DNA of 64,000 nucleotides from Nicotiana tabacum (Eukaryota > Streptophyta > Magnoliopsida > Solanales > Solanaceae). A program made the position numbers and the translations under genes. The stretch covers positions 27,882,042-27,946,041 of the forward strand of contig NC_134100.1 in the NCBI RefSeq assembly GCF_000715075.1, written 5' to 3'. Below the pieces are notes generated by a model. That model saw only the letters and a program-made list of their open reading frames with translations, was not told the DNA's origin and did no database searches. This document shows positions 11,598 through 23,785 of the stretch, piece by piece; position 1 is the first letter of the stretch, and each line of letters starts with the position of its first letter.

Positions 11598-12109
11598 TGT
11601 ATTGGTCAAAATCTGATCGTTGCGACCAAGTTGACCGACGTTCCGCCTAAATAATCGGGCAGTGAAAGTTAATATAGTCCAGTCTATTTCTCCTCCCTAA
11701 CATCCGACGAGTCGGTAAGAGCAGCGTCTAAAAGCACGACTAAGACACATTGGAGGCAAGAGGACGTCGAGCCGAGCAAAGGGCAAGGGTGTCACGACTA
11801 TATATAGTCAGGGAAAGCTTTCAACAAAGGGGGTTGCTTCTCATATATCCTTCTAAAGCTAAAATGCTCTCTTCTAGTTTTCTTGATTGAAAAGAGTGAA
11901 TCTCTAAGAAAACATGTAAAGCGGTCTCCTCATCGATTGATGGGAGATACAATGTTGAATCTCAATAAGATCATGTACATTTCCTTCATCCTAAGTATGA
12001 TCCGCACTCCTAGCTCTTTGATCTGGAATTTATTATGTCTGACTAAGATTTACCCCTTCAACTTTGATTGATTTGTTCAAAAAGGTTTCAATATCTTTTG
12101 AGTCAAACA
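11598..12109 (+). repeat. Element A 5' LTR
   Basis: 512 bp, starts tgtattggtc and ends gagtcaaaca. TATA stretch ctatatatag at 11798-11807. It differs from the 3' LTR by scattered substitutions, and the two have no net length difference. Confidence 0.93.
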
Positions 12110-12110
12110 A

Positions 12111-12128
12111 TTTGGCGTCGTCTGTGGG
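12111..12128 (+). other. Element A primer-binding site
   Basis: tttggcgtcgtctgtggg begins one base after the 5' LTR. It is one base off the tttggcgccgtctgtggg form common in plant Tat-lineage elements. Confidence 0.8.
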
Positions 12129-13017
12129 GATTTCTTAGTGAAATTTCCTAGTCTCTCCCAGATCAAAGACAAGAAATACAATCACTCACCAAAAGGAGCG
12201 CAAAGGGAAAATCCAACCCACACAAGACAAAGGAGCAGCGCAGTAGGGGAAGGAGAGCCGAGCGAAATTATCAAGTTTAGAAACTGTGATGACCCAAAAG
12301 GTCATCACTTGTTTTAGAAATGAATCCTGCGTTCCGAGGCCATAAAAATCTCGTTCAGTATCACTTCGATTTGCGTGCGCAGTCCGGGCGTGTAGTCGGA
12401 AAGCCAATATGTGAATTTTTTTGAAAAATGACGAATTTTGACTTTAAAATGAATTTAAGTAGACTTCGGTCAACATTTTGGGTAAATGGACCCGGACCCA
12501 TGATTTGATAGTCCCGGAGGGTCCAAAGAAAAATATGGGACTTGGGCATATGTCCAAAATAGAATTCCGAGGTCCCAAGCCCGAGAAATGAATTTTTTAA
12601 ATAAAATTATTTTCTGGAATTATTTATGAGTTTGGAAATGAAATGGGTTTAAAATTTGATTGTATTGGGCCCGTATTATGGTTCCGGAGCCTTGTACAGG
12701 TCTTATATGTGGTTTAAGTCAAGTCTGTAAAATTTGGTAAGAAACGGACTTGAAATGACGTGAATCGGACCGTATTTGAGAAAATTGGAAAATTTGAAGT
12801 TCTTAAGTGATTTCACGATTTTGATACTAAATTCATAGTTAGTGATGTTATTTTCGCGATTTGATTACACGAGTAAGTCCATAGGGTGTTTTTGAGGTAG
12901 TGTACTTGTTTGGTATGGAGCCCCGAGGGCTCGGGTGAGTTTCGGATAGGTCTCGGAAGGTTTTTGAACTTAGGAAAATTGCAAAAACTGTTGTCTGTTG
13001 GTATCCAGGTTCTTGTG

Positions 13018-13306
13018 TTATGCGATCGCCTAGGAAGGTTCGCGATCGCATAGTGTAAATTTCAGGGGGTCCTATTTTGTGCTATGCAATCGCATAGCTC
13101 CTTCCGCGATCGCGTAGAGTAAATTCTGGGGGGTCACCAATTGTTCTATGCGATTGCATTGCTTCATCCGCTATCGCAATGGGTTAAACCAAGCCGGGGA
13201 AGGGAATCATTTTTCTTCTATGCAATCGCACATCCTAGTCCGCAATCGCAGTGCCCAATTCCCCTTACCCTATGCGATCGCATACCCTTGTTCGCGATCA
13301 CAGAGA
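13018..13306 (+). repeat. GCGATCGC-type palindrome module, element B 5' LTR
   Basis: At least nine intact or mutated copies of tatgcgatcgcata-like words spaced about 20-40 bp apart, each pair separated by filler such as ggaaggttc or gctccttcc. The 3' LTR has the same module at 21135-21442. Decayed copies (tgcaatcgca, tgcgattgca) are C-to-T or G-to-A changes. Confidence 0.85.
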
Positions 13307-14035
13307 CCAATTTTGCCCAGTCATTTAAACAGTAACAGAAAACATACGGGATTAAACCCAAACTTCATAACTTCTTCTCCCAAACTCCAAATTGGGCGAC
13401 TTTTGAAAGAGAACTTCACCACAAATTCATAGGTATGTAATCTTAGACTCATTTTCTTTAATTTTCATTAACACCCATTAGATTTCTAGGCCTAAATCAT
13501 GTTCTTAAGGGTAGAAAATTAGGGATTTGAGTAGAGTTAGGGCTTTTTATATAAATGGAATTTAGACCTCATTTTGGGGTTGGATTTCGAAACTAAATAC
13601 ATATTCGGGCTCGTGGGTGAATGGGTGATCGTATTTTGATCCGAACCTTGTGTTTTGACCAAGCAGGCCCGGGGTCGATTTTTGACTTTTTGGGAAGAAT
13701 GATAGGAAATCTATAATAAAGCATTGGAATTGGATTGTTTAGCGTTTATTGATGTTATTAAGTCGATTATGTCTATATACAATTGATTTGGAGCCAAATT
13801 CAAAAAGAAAAGCGGTGTTTGAGTTTGAGTTGGTCGTGAAAGTTCGAGGTAAGTGTTTGGTCTAACCTTAGCTTGAAGGATTAGGAGTCGTGTCTTATTT
13901 TCTACGTTTTAATTGTGGAGTACGACGTATAGGTATGTGACGAGTATCTATACGTCGGTGTCAAGCATGCCCGTGAGTCTTGTATTGTAATTGTTATGAC
14001 TCTGTTGTAGTTTATTGCGCTTCATATGAGGATTA

Positions 14036-14460
14036 TCATAATTGTTCCCTTGCCGGGATGTTGTTATCATTATTGTCTCTTGTCGGGATGTTATTATCAT
14101 TATTGTTCCCTTACCGGAATATTATTATCATTATTGTTCCCTTGCCGGGATGTTATTGTCATATTATTGTTGATATTATTGTTCCCTTGCCAGAACCTTT
14201 TTATGATTGGTGTTGATAAAAGAAATAGGAGCGGGTTGCACGCCTGAAACGATAATATAAGAAATGGGAGCAGGTTACACGCCTGCAACGGTAATATGTG
14301 AAATAGGATCGGGTTGCACGCCTGCAATGATAATATGTGAAATGGGAGCGGGTTACACGCCTGCAACGGTAATGTAAGAAATAGGAGTGGGTTGCACACC
14401 TGCAACGGTATCATATGAAATGGGATTGGGTTGGACGCCTGCAACGGTATTACGTGTGTA
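14036..14460 (+). repeat. Two short tandem repeat blocks in the element B 5' LTR
   Basis: Block 1 repeats attattgttcccttgccggg at about 28-30 bp. Block 2 repeats a unit of about 39 bp containing gaaatgggagcgggttgcac and gcctgcaacggtaat. The same blocks occur in the B 3' LTR (22180-22650) and, in reverse orientation, in both element C LTRs. Confidence 0.85.
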
Positions 14461-15188
14461 CCTGTTTCTACTATTTCCTTATTTTTGCTAGTAATTGATT
14501 TATGACATTCCTTATGTTTCTCAACTGTCGTTATGTTGTTACCTGTTACTCCCTGCAGCATGTTTCCCCCGCCCAATTTTAATTGTAATTATCTGCTTCT
14601 ATTTCCGCTGTATATGATTTAACTGCACAGGTTTATTTGGTAGTTTGGTCCTAGCCTCGTCACTGCTTCGTCGAGGTTAGGCTAGGCACTTACCAGCACA
14701 TGGGATCAGTTGTGTTGATACTACTCTTTGCACTATGTGCAGATACTAATATCGGAGCGTTTGGACAGTAGTGAGGGTGCTGTCTTCAGTCCACACAGGC
14801 GACCTGAGGTAGTCTTGCAGGCGTCCGCAGGCCTTGGCGTCACCTCCTATCTTTCCTCTTTCTGGTTTTACTTATTCAAAGACAGAATCATGTATTTCAT
14901 TCAGACCTTGTTTGTAGTGTTCTTAGATTGTCTGTGAAGTTGTGACTCCAGTTCTGGGTAGTATTGTACTTTAAATTATATAGTTGTGTTCGGTTGGAAT
15001 ATTAAGTTTCGACTTCCGCATTTTCCGCTTGTTTAAATCTTATTCCGTTGTTTAACTACTTAGTATTTTACATTGTTTAATATGTTTAAATAAAATGGGA
15101 GATAAATTTGCAATATTCGACTTGCCTAGCTTTCACGAGTAGGCGCCATCACGACTCCCAAGGGTGGGAAATCCGGGTCGTGACAAGT

Positions 15189-15200
15189 TGGTATCAGAGC
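15189..15200 (+). other. Element B primer-binding site (tRNA-Met type)
   Basis: tggtatcagagc, three bases after the 5' LTR, complementary to the 3' end of initiator tRNA-Met and typical of chromoviruses. Confidence 0.9.
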
Positions 15201-15380
15201 TCTAGGTTACATGGGTCTCACAGTTCACAGACAAGCTTAGTAGAGATTGAGAGATCAGTACGGAGACGTCTGTATTTATCTCAGAGGCTACAGAGTTAGG
15301 AAAAACTTCACATTTATTCCTTCCTGTCGTGCGATTTGGTTTCTCAATGCTAATTGAATTTCTACTCTGTTCTTTCACAG

Positions 15381-16877
15381 ATGGCGAGAACACGCGCTTC
15401 CTCATCCATTGACCAGCAGCCCGAGCCCCCAACAGCGACTCCTACGAGGGGCAGAGGGCGAGTCCAAGGCCGTACTGGAGGCTGAGGTAGGGGCAGAGCT
15501 CAGCCCAGGGCAGCAGCACCAGCGGCGGAGCCTCAGGTTGACTTTGATGATGAGGTTTCGGCCCACACAGTTCCGGCAGGCCCAGCTCAGGTCCCAGAGG
15601 GGTTTATTGCTACCCCATTACTCCAGGATACTCTGGTCCGTCTAGTGGTCCTGACAGAGAGTATCACTCGTGCAGGCTTGCTTCCTGTAGCACCAGCCGT
15701 CTCTCAGGCTAGAGGAGGAGCCCACACTCCTACTACTCGCACTCCAGAGCAGATGGCTCCCCAGTTTTAGACTCCTGCAGCTCAGCCAGTTAGAGCAGTT
15801 CAGCCGGGTATGGTAGCTCAGACCGGTGATGGAGCAGCTATGTCTGCCGATGCTTTGTGAAGATTGGACAGGTTTACCAAGCTCTTCACTACTACCTTCA
15901 GCGGTGCATCTTTTGAGGATCCCCAGGATTATCTAGACAACTGTCATGAGGTTCTCAGGAACTGGGGATAGTGGAGACCAATGGGGTCAATTTTGCTACT
16001 TTCCGCTTGTCTGGACCGCCAAGACTTGGTGGAGAAATTATTGCTTGGCTAGACCAGCCGGATCACCAACTTTGACTTGGGAACAGTTTACTCAGCTATT
16101 TTTTGAGAAGTTTCTCCCCATCACTCAGAGAGAGGCCTATCGGAGGTATTTTGAGCGTCTCCAGCAGGGTTCTATGACTGTTACTCAGTATGAGACCAGA
16201 TTCATCGACTTTGATTGTCATGCTCTTATCATACTTCCCACCGAGAGAGAGAGGGTGAGGAGGTTCATTGAGGGACTTATTCAGCCTATTCGACTTCAGA
16301 TGGCCAAGGAGACGGGGAGTGAGATTTCTTTTCAGGAGGCGGCCAATGTGGCCAGGAGAGTTGAGATGGTTCTATCGCAGGGAGGTGGTCAGGGGTCTGA
16401 CAAGTGGTCTCGTTATTTAGGTAGATTCAGTGGCGCCTCGTCTGGAGGCAGAGATTATTTTGGTAGAGGCCATCCTCCTAGGCCTTTTCAGTCAGCACTT
16501 CAGGTTTCTCACGGTGCTTCAAGTGGTCGTGGTTCTCATATGCAGTATCCTGATCAACAGTCCTACAGTGCACCACCAGCTCCTATCAGTGCACTGCCGC
16601 TTTAGAGTTTCTAAGGTCATCAGCCCCAGCAGCCGAGGGCTTGTTTTACTTGTGGCGACACGAGGCACACTGCTAGGTATTTCCCTTGAGCATCGAACAG
16701 CTCTCAGCATCAGGGTTCCCATGCCATGGTTCAGGCATCGAGTGTTCCACAGCCTACCCAGCCAGCTCGAAGTGGGGGTAGAGGTGCTAGAGATGGAGGT
16801 AGAGGTATTAGAGGTGGAGCTCAGGCCGCTAGAGGTGGAGGCCAACCAGCAACAGGCCGTCCTAGAGATGTAGTTTA
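15381..16877 (+). pseudogene. Element B gag (capsid/nucleocapsid) remnant
   Basis: The start MARTRASSSIDQQ at 15381 is followed by an Arg/Gly-rich stretch and a stop after about 34 codons. The retrotransposon-gag domain is best preserved at 15946-16605 (WWRNYCLARPAGSP, YETRFIDFD, RFIEGLIQPI). The zinc knuckle near 16640-16680 reads CFTCGDTRHTARYF, so the last Cys of the CCHC set is lost, and a TGA follows. Further stops at 15766 and 16603. Nonfunctional. Confidence 0.8.
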
Positions 16878-16879
16878 GG

Positions 16880-17541
16880 GTGGTGGGGCCCAGCCCCGAT
16901 GTTATGGTTTTCCAGCCAGGCCTGAGGCTGAAGCTTCTGATGCAATTATCATAGGTACTGTTCTGGTTTGTAGCAGAGATGCTTCAGTTTTGTTTGATCC
17001 ATGGTCTACATACTCCTATGTGTCATCTTATTTTGCACAGTATCTGGTCATGCCTAGTGATTCTTTGAGTGCTCCTAAATATGTGTCTACACCGCTGGGT
17101 GATTCTATTGTGGTAGATCAAGTCCATCGTTCGTGTATAGTTGTGATTGGGGGTCATGAGACTCATGTGGATTTATTACTTCTGGGCATGGTTGATTTTG
17201 ATGTCATATTAGGGATGGACTGGTTATCACCTTACCACGCTATCTTGGACTGTCATGTCAAGACTGTGACCTTAGCCTTGCCGAGTTTGCCTCATTTAGA
17301 GTGGAGAGGGACTCTTGGTCATTCTACCCGTAGTGTTATCTCTTATGTAAAGGCTCAGCGTATGGCCGAGAAGGGGTGTTTGGCCTATTTGGCATATGTT
17401 CGTGATTCTAGTGCCGAGGTTCCTTCTATTGACTCTGTGCCTGTTGTTCGTGGGTTCCCTGAGGTATTTCCTTCAGACCTGCCAGGTATATTACCCGATA
17501 GGGATATTGACTTTTTCATTCATTTGGCTCCGGGCACTTAG
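16880..17541 (+). pseudogene. Element B aspartic protease remnant
   Basis: The core is open from about 16945 to 17541: VLFDPWSTYSYVSSYFAQYL and VDFDVILGMDWLSPYHAI. The active-site triplet that reads DPG in elements C and D is DPW here, which should abolish activity. The segment runs into the linker before reverse transcriptase (PVVRGFPEVFPSDLPG). Confidence 0.8.
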
Positions 17542-17559
17542 CCCATTTCTATCCCGTCA

Positions 17560-18950
17560 TATCGTATGGCCCCACCTGAGTTGAAAGAGTTGAAAGAATA
17601 GTTGAAAGACTTGCTTGAAAAAGGTTTTATTAGACTTAGTGTTTCGCTTTGGGGTGTGCCGGTGTTGTTTGTTAAGAAGAAGGACGGATCGATGAGAATG
17701 TGTATTGATTACCGGCAGTTGAACAAGGTTACAATCAAGAATAAGTATCTATTGCAGAGGATTGATGATTTGTTTGATCAGCTTCAGGGTGACAAGGTAT
17801 TTTCGAAGATTGACTTAAGATCTGGCTACCATCAATTGAGGATTAGGGCATCCGATGTCCCTAAGACCGCTTTTCACACTCGGTACGGGCATTATGAGTT
17901 CTTGGTGATGTCATTCGGGTTGACAAATGCCCCAGCAACTTTTATGGATTTGATGAACCGAGTGTTCAGGCCTTACTTAGATTCATTCGTGATAGTCTTC
18001 ATTGATGATATTTTGATCTATTCCTGCAGCCGGGAAGAGCATGAGCAGCATCTTAGAGTGGTTCTTCAGACTTTGATGGATAGTTAGTTGTATAAGAAGT
18101 TTTTAAAGTGTGAGTTCTGGTTGGGTTCAGTTGCATTCTTGGGTCATGTTGTATCAGTAGAGGGTATTCAAGTTGATCCGAAGAAGATAGAGGCGGTCAA
18201 GAACTGGCCTAGACCTGCATCAACTACAGAGATCCGGAGTTTCTTGGGTTTGGCAAGCTACTATCGTCGGTTTGTGGAGGGGTTTTCATCTATCGCTGCC
18301 CCGATGACTAGGTTGACCCAGAAGGGTGCCCAGTTCAGATTGGTCAGACGAGTGTGAGGCGAGCTTTTAGAAGCTCAAGACAGCTTTGACTACGGCACCA
18401 GTGTTGGTTTTGCCCACAGGTTCAGGACCATATACAGTTTATTGTAATGCATCTCGTATTGGACTTGGTGTGGTGTTGATGTAGGAGGTCAAGGTCATTG
18501 CTTATGTTTCGCGTCAGTTGAAGATTCATGAGAAGAACTATCTGGTCCATGATTTGGAGTTAGCATCCATTGTGCACGCGTTGAAGATTTGGAGGCATTA
18601 CCTATATGGCATGTCATATGAGGTGTTCACGGATCACAAAAGTCTGCAATACTTGTTCAAGAAGAAGGAGTTGAATTTGAGGCAAAGAAGGTGGTTGGAG
18701 CTATTAAAGGACTATGATATCACCATCTTAAATCATCCGGGAAAGGCCAATGTGGTGGCCGATGCTTTGAGTAGGAAGTCAGCTAGTATGAGCAGTCTTG
18801 CTTATATTCTGGTCGGTGAGAGACCGCTTGCCTTGGATATTCAGACTTTGGCCAATCAGTTCATGAGGTTGGATGTTTCTGAACCCAGTCGGGTGTTAGC
18901 TTGCATAGTCGCTCATTCATCGTTATTGGAGCGTATCCGAGATCGGTAGT
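17560..18950 (+). pseudogene. Element B reverse transcriptase and RNase H remnant
   Basis: Reverse transcriptase motifs [35 protein letters not shown] and [10 protein letters not shown] (near 17995-18020) are intact, as is the thumb start [19 protein letters not shown]. RNase H follows, with a break near 18357-18485 and [29 protein letters not shown] later. In-frame TAG codons at 17599 and 18085 occupy places where relatives have Gln, consistent with CAG-to-TAG. Confidence 0.85.
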
Positions 18951-20365
18951 ATGATGATCCCCATTTATGTGTCCATAGAGACACGGTGCATCACGGAGAT
19001 GCCAAGCAGGTTACCTTGGGAGATGATGGAATTCTGAGATTGCAGGGTCGCATTTGTGTTCCTAATGTGGATGGACTCCGAGAGTTGATTTTAGAGGAGG
19101 CCCATAGTTCCCGGTACTCCATTCATCCGGGCACCGCTAAGATGTACCACGATTTGCGGCAGCATTATTGGTGGAGGAGAATGAAGAAGGACATTGTTGC
19201 ATAAATGGCTCGGTGTTTGAACTGTCAGTAGATTAAGTACGAGCATCAGAGGCCCGGTGGTTTGTTCCAGAAGATTGATATTCCTGAGTGGAAGTGGGAG
19301 CGTATCACTATGGACTTCGTTGTTGGACTCCCACGGACTCAGCGGAAGTTCGATGCAGTGTAGGTTATTGTTGATAGGCTGACCAAGTCAGCACATTTCA
19401 TTCATGTGGTAGTCTCATATTCTTCCGCAAGGTTAGCTAAGATCTATATCCGGGAGATTGTTTGCCTTCATGGTGTGCCCGTGTCTATCATTTCGGATCG
19501 AGGTACGCAGTTTACCTCACATTTGTGGAGAGCAGTTCAGCGAGAGTTAGGCACACAGGTTGAGTTGAGCATAGCGTTTCATCCTTAGACGGATGGGCAG
19601 TCCGAGCAGACTGTTCATATTTTGGAGGATATACTCCGATCTTGTGTCATTGACTTTGGAGGCTCGTGGGGCCAATTTTTGCCTTTAGCAGAGTTTGCCT
19701 AAAACAACAGCTACCAATCGAGTATCTAGATGGCTCCTTATGAGGCTTTGTATGGTAGGCGGTGTCGGTCGTCGGTTGGATGGTTTGAGCTGGGAGAGGC
19801 TCGGTTGTTGGGTACGGATCTGGTTCAGGATGCCTTGGACAAGGTTAGGATTATTCAGGATAGGCTTTGTACAACTCAGTCCAGGAAAAAGAGTTATGCC
19901 GACCACAAGGATTGTGATTTGGCTTTCATGGTCGATGAGCGGGTATTGCTTCGAGTGTCACCTATGAAAGGCGTGATGAGATTTGGGAAGAAGGGCAAGC
20001 TTAGCCCTAGGTTCATTGGCTCGTTTGAGATTCTTGATCGAGTGGGAGAGGTGGCTTACAGACTTGTGTTGCCTCCGAGTTTATCAGTCGTGCATCCAGT
20101 GTTTCATGTGTCCATGCTTCGGAAGTATCACGGTGATCCATCCCACGTGTTAGATTTCACCAGTCCAGTAGGACAAGAACTTGTCCTATGAGGAGGAGCC
20201 AGTAGCTATTCTAGACCGGCAGGTCCGTCAGTTGAGATCGAAGAGTTTCCATTCTGTTATTGTTCAGTGGAAAGGTCAGCCTACTGAGGCATTGACCTAG
20301 GAGTCCGAGTCCGATATGCGGAGCCGTTATCCCCATCTTTTCCCCGACTTAGGTACTTCCTTCTT
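18951..20365 (+). pseudogene. Element B integrase with chromodomain-like C-terminus
   Basis: Zinc-binding part ([16 protein letters not shown]), DDE core ([39 protein letters not shown]), then the GPY-type region (KLSPRFIGSFEILDRVGEVAY) and EEPVAILDRQVRQLRSKS...VQWKGQPTEA, which resembles the chromodomain of Tekay/Del elements. Stops at 19201, 19228, 19361 (Trp position), 19586 (Gln), 19700 and 19727 (Gln). Frames after 20160 need a shift. Confidence 0.82.
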
Positions 20366-20394
20366 ATGTCCGTTCGAGGACGAATGGTTGTTTT

Positions 20395-20406
20395 AGAGGC
20401 GGAGAA
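20395..20406 (+). other. Element B polypurine tract
   Basis: agaggcggagaa abuts the 3' LTR at 20407 and is purine except one base. Confidence 0.8.
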
Positions 20407-23383
20407 TGTGATGACCTGGGTCATCACTTGTTTTAGAAATGAATTCTGCGTTCCGAGGCCTTAAAAACCTCTTTCAGCATCAACTCAATTTACGTGCACA
20501 GTTTGGGCACGTAACCAGAAAGCGAATTTGTGAAAATTTGTGAAAAATGATGAATTTTAATTTTAAAATGAATGTAAGTTGACTTTGGTCAACATTTTGA
20601 GTAAACGGATCCGGACCCGCGATTTGACGGTCCCGGAGGGTCCGTAGGAAAATATGGGACTTGGGCGCATGCCCGAAATCAAATTTTGAGGTCCGAAGCC
20701 CGAGAAATGAATTTTTAAAGAAAATTGTTTCTGAGATTATTTATGAGTTTTCGAAATGTAATGTGTTTAAAATTTGATGGTATTTGGCTCGTATTATGGT
20801 TCCGGAGCCCGGTACAGGTCTTATATGTGGTTTAAGTCGAGTCTGTGAAATTTGGTAAGAAACGGACTTGAAATGACGTGAATCGGATCGTATTTGAGAA
20901 AATTGGAAAATTTGAAGTTCTTAAGTGATTTCACGATTTTGATACTAAATTCATAGTTGTTGATGTTATTTTCGTGATTTGATCGCACGAGTAAGTCTGT
21001 AGGGTGTTTTGGAGGTAGTGTACATGTTTGGTTTGGAGCCCCAAGGGCTCGAGTAAGTTTTGGATAGGTCTCGGAAGGTTTTTGAACTTAGGAAAATTGC
21101 AGAAACTGCTGTCTGCTGGTGTCCAGGTCCTTGTGCTATGCGATCGCATAGGAAGGTTCGCGATCACATAGGAAGGTTCGCGATCGCATAGTGTAATTTC
21201 AGGGGGTCCTATTTTGTGCTATGCAATCGCATAGCTCCTTCTGCGATCGCGTAGAGTAAATTCTCGGGGGTCACCAATTGTTCTATGTGATTGCATTGCT
21301 TCATCAGCTATCGCAATGGGTTAAACCAAGCCGGGGAAAGAAATCATTTTTCTTCTATGCGATCGCACAACCTAGTCCGCGATCATAGTGCCCAATTCCT
21401 CTTATCCTATGCGATCACATACCCTTGTTCGCGATCGCAGAGACCAATTTTACCTAGTCATTTAAACAGTAACATAACACATACGGGATTAAACCCAAAC
21501 TTCATAACTTCTTCTTCCAAACTCCAAATTGGGCAATTTTTGAAAGAGAACTTCACCACAAATTCATAGGTATGTAATCTTAGACTCATTTTCTTCAATT
21601 TCCATTAACAGACATTAGATTTCTAGGCCTAAATCATGTTCTTAAGGGTAGAAAATTAGGGATTTGGGTAGAGTTAGGGCTTTTTGTATAAATGGAATTT
21701 AGACCTCGTTTTGGGGTCGGATTTCAAAACTATATACATATTCGGGCTCGTGCGTGAATGGGTGATCGGGTTTTGGTCCGAACCTCATATTTTGACCAAG
21801 CGGGCCCGAGGTCAATTTTTGACTTTTTGGGAAGAATGATAGAAAATCTATAATTAAGCATTGAAATTGGATTGTTTAGCGTTTATTGATGTTATTAAGT
21901 CGATTATGTCTAGATACAATTGATTTGGAGCCAAATTCAAAAGGAAAAGCGGTGTTTGAGGTTTGGGTTGGCCATGGAAGTTTGAAGTAAGTGTTTGGTC
22001 TAACTTTAGCTTGAGGGATTAGGAGTCGTGTATTATTTGCTATGTGTTAATTGTGGAGTACGACATATAGGCATGGTGACGAGTATCTATACGTCGGTAT
22101 CAAGCATGCATGTGAGTCTTGTATTGTAATTGTTATGACTCCGTTGTGGTTTATTGCGCTTCATATGAGGATTATATAATTGTTCCCTTGCCGGGATGTT
22201 ATTATTATTATTGTTCCCTTGTCGGGATATTATTATCATTATTGTTCCCTTGCCGGGATATTATTATCATTATTGTTCCGTTGCCGGATGTTATTGTCAT
22301 ATTATTGTTCCCTTACCGGGATGTTTGTTTTGATATTATTGTTCCATTACCGGGACCCTTTTATGATTAATGTTGATAAAAAAAATGAGAGCGGGTTGCA
22401 TGCCTGCAACGGTAATATAAGAAATGGGAGCGGGTTGCACACCTGTAACAGTAATATGTGAAATGGGAGTGGGTTGCACGCCTGCAACGGTAACATGTGA
22501 AATGGGAGCGGGTTGCACACCTGCAATGGTAATATGTGAAATGGGAGCGGGTTGCATGCCTGCAATGGTAATGTAAGAAATAGGAGCGGGTTGCACGCCT
22601 GCAACGGTATCATATGAAATGGGATCGGACTGCACGCCTGCAATGGTATTATGTGTGTACCTGTTTCTTATATTTCCTTATTTTTGTTGGTAATTGATTT
22701 ATGGCATTCTTATGTTTCTCTATTGTCGTTATGTTGTTACCTATTACTCCCCATAGCATGTTTCCCCCGCCCAATTTTAATTGTAATTATCTGCTTCTAT
22801 TTCCACTGTATATGATTTAACTGCATAGGTTTATTTGGTAGTCTGATCCTAGCCTCGTCACTACTTTGCCAAGGTTAAGCTAGGCACTTACCAGCACATG
22901 GGGTCGGTTGTGCTGATACTACACTCTGCATTGTGTGCAGATACTGATACCGAAGCGCTTGGACCGCAGTGAGGGTGTTGTCTTCAGTCCACACAGGCGA
23001 CTCAAGGTAGTCCTGCAGACATCCGCGTGCCTTGGCGTCACCTCCTATCTTTCCTCTTTCTGTTTTTACTTATTCAGAGACATACTCATGTATTTCATTC
23101 AGACTTTGTTTGTAGCGTTCTTAGACTGTCTGTGAAGCTGTCACTCCAGTTCTGGGTAGTATTGTACTTCAAATTATGTAGCAGCGTTTGGTTGGAATAT
23201 TAAGTTTCGGCTTCCGCATTTTCTACTTGTTTAAATCTTATTCCGTTGTTTAACTACTTAGTATTTTACATTGTTTAATATGTTTAGTTAAAATGGGAGA
23301 TAAATTCACAATATTCGGCTTGCCTAGCTTCCACAAGTAGGCGCTATCACGACTCTTGAGGGTGGAAAATTCGGGCCGTGACA
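20407..23383 (+). repeat. Element B 3' LTR
   Basis: 2977 bp, collinear with the 5' LTR and with the same modules (21135-21442, 22185-22360, 22385-22650). Scattered substitutions and short indels show the copy is not recent. The TATA stretch is altered here to tgtataaat. Confidence 0.92.
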
Positions 23384-23785
23384 GACACCTTCGCCCCATC
23401 TACCATCGATATGCCAAATAAGGCGAACGACGTTACCAATCAGTTCTCTCCCATCGGACCACCAGACGGGGCAAGAAAATTTTCATTCTAACTCGCCTCC
23501 TAACCTCTATCCAAGTAAGAACACAATGGTCGTGCAGGCGAACGAATAACGAAACACCTCAATTAAAGAACGAAAAACCACTGCAAAACAACTGTGATAC
23601 CTCCCACCAGCGACACCTCCGAGCTGGAAGACAGGAGCCATACAAGGGAACTACAATCCATGCACAGAGCGAACCTAAGCGAAACAACAACGTTCCACAT
23701 TCTCCAATGTTGCACCGTCCGTTGCGAGCACTGCCAAACGGACTGGGACTCTCCCGAAAGATATCTGGCTCTCAAAATACTAGGA
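23384..23785 (+). pseudogene. Element A leader, possibly a gag N-terminal remnant
   Basis: Directly after the element B insertion there is a 36-codon open stretch in the frame of gacaccttc (DTFAPSTIDMPNKAND...), ending in a stop at about 23491. Beyond it only stops and short frames occur up to the tandem array. It could be the start of a deleted gag gene, but no gag domain is recognisable. Confidence 0.3.

Larger units (their letters stand above)
12285..15185 (+). repeat. Element B 5' LTR
   Basis: 2901 bp. Internal modules in order: palindromic gcgatcgc-type words (13018-13306), TATA ttatataaa (13547-13555), ttcccttgccgggatgttat repeats (14040-14200), and gggagcgggttgcacgcctg repeats (14222-14455). 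Confidence 0.92.
12285..23383 (+). mobile_element. Element B: Ty3-gypsy chromovirus (Tekay/Del-like), degenerate
   Basis: Two LTRs of about 2.9 kb (tgtgatgacc...cgtgaca), a tRNA-Met-type primer-binding site, gag, protease, reverse transcriptase, RNase H, integrase and a chromodomain-like tail, all on plus. The flanks gaaac (12280-12284) and gacac (23384-23388) match at 4 of 5 bases and read as a decayed target duplication. It sits inside the leader of element A and is therefore younger than A. Stops throughout the polyprotein make it non-autonomous. Confidence 0.92.

Noticed and set aside
13018..13306. GCGATCGC words as the cyanobacterial HIP1 repeat or contamination
   Set aside because: The words sit inside paired plant LTRs with target duplications; the match to HIP1 is a coincidence of an 8-bp palindrome.
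14100..14576. 158-codon minus-strand frame in the B 5' LTR and related frames at 22336-22643 and 30294-30788
   Set aside because: Generated by LTR tandem blocks (repeated HACNPLPF-like units); they lie in non-coding LTR sequence.
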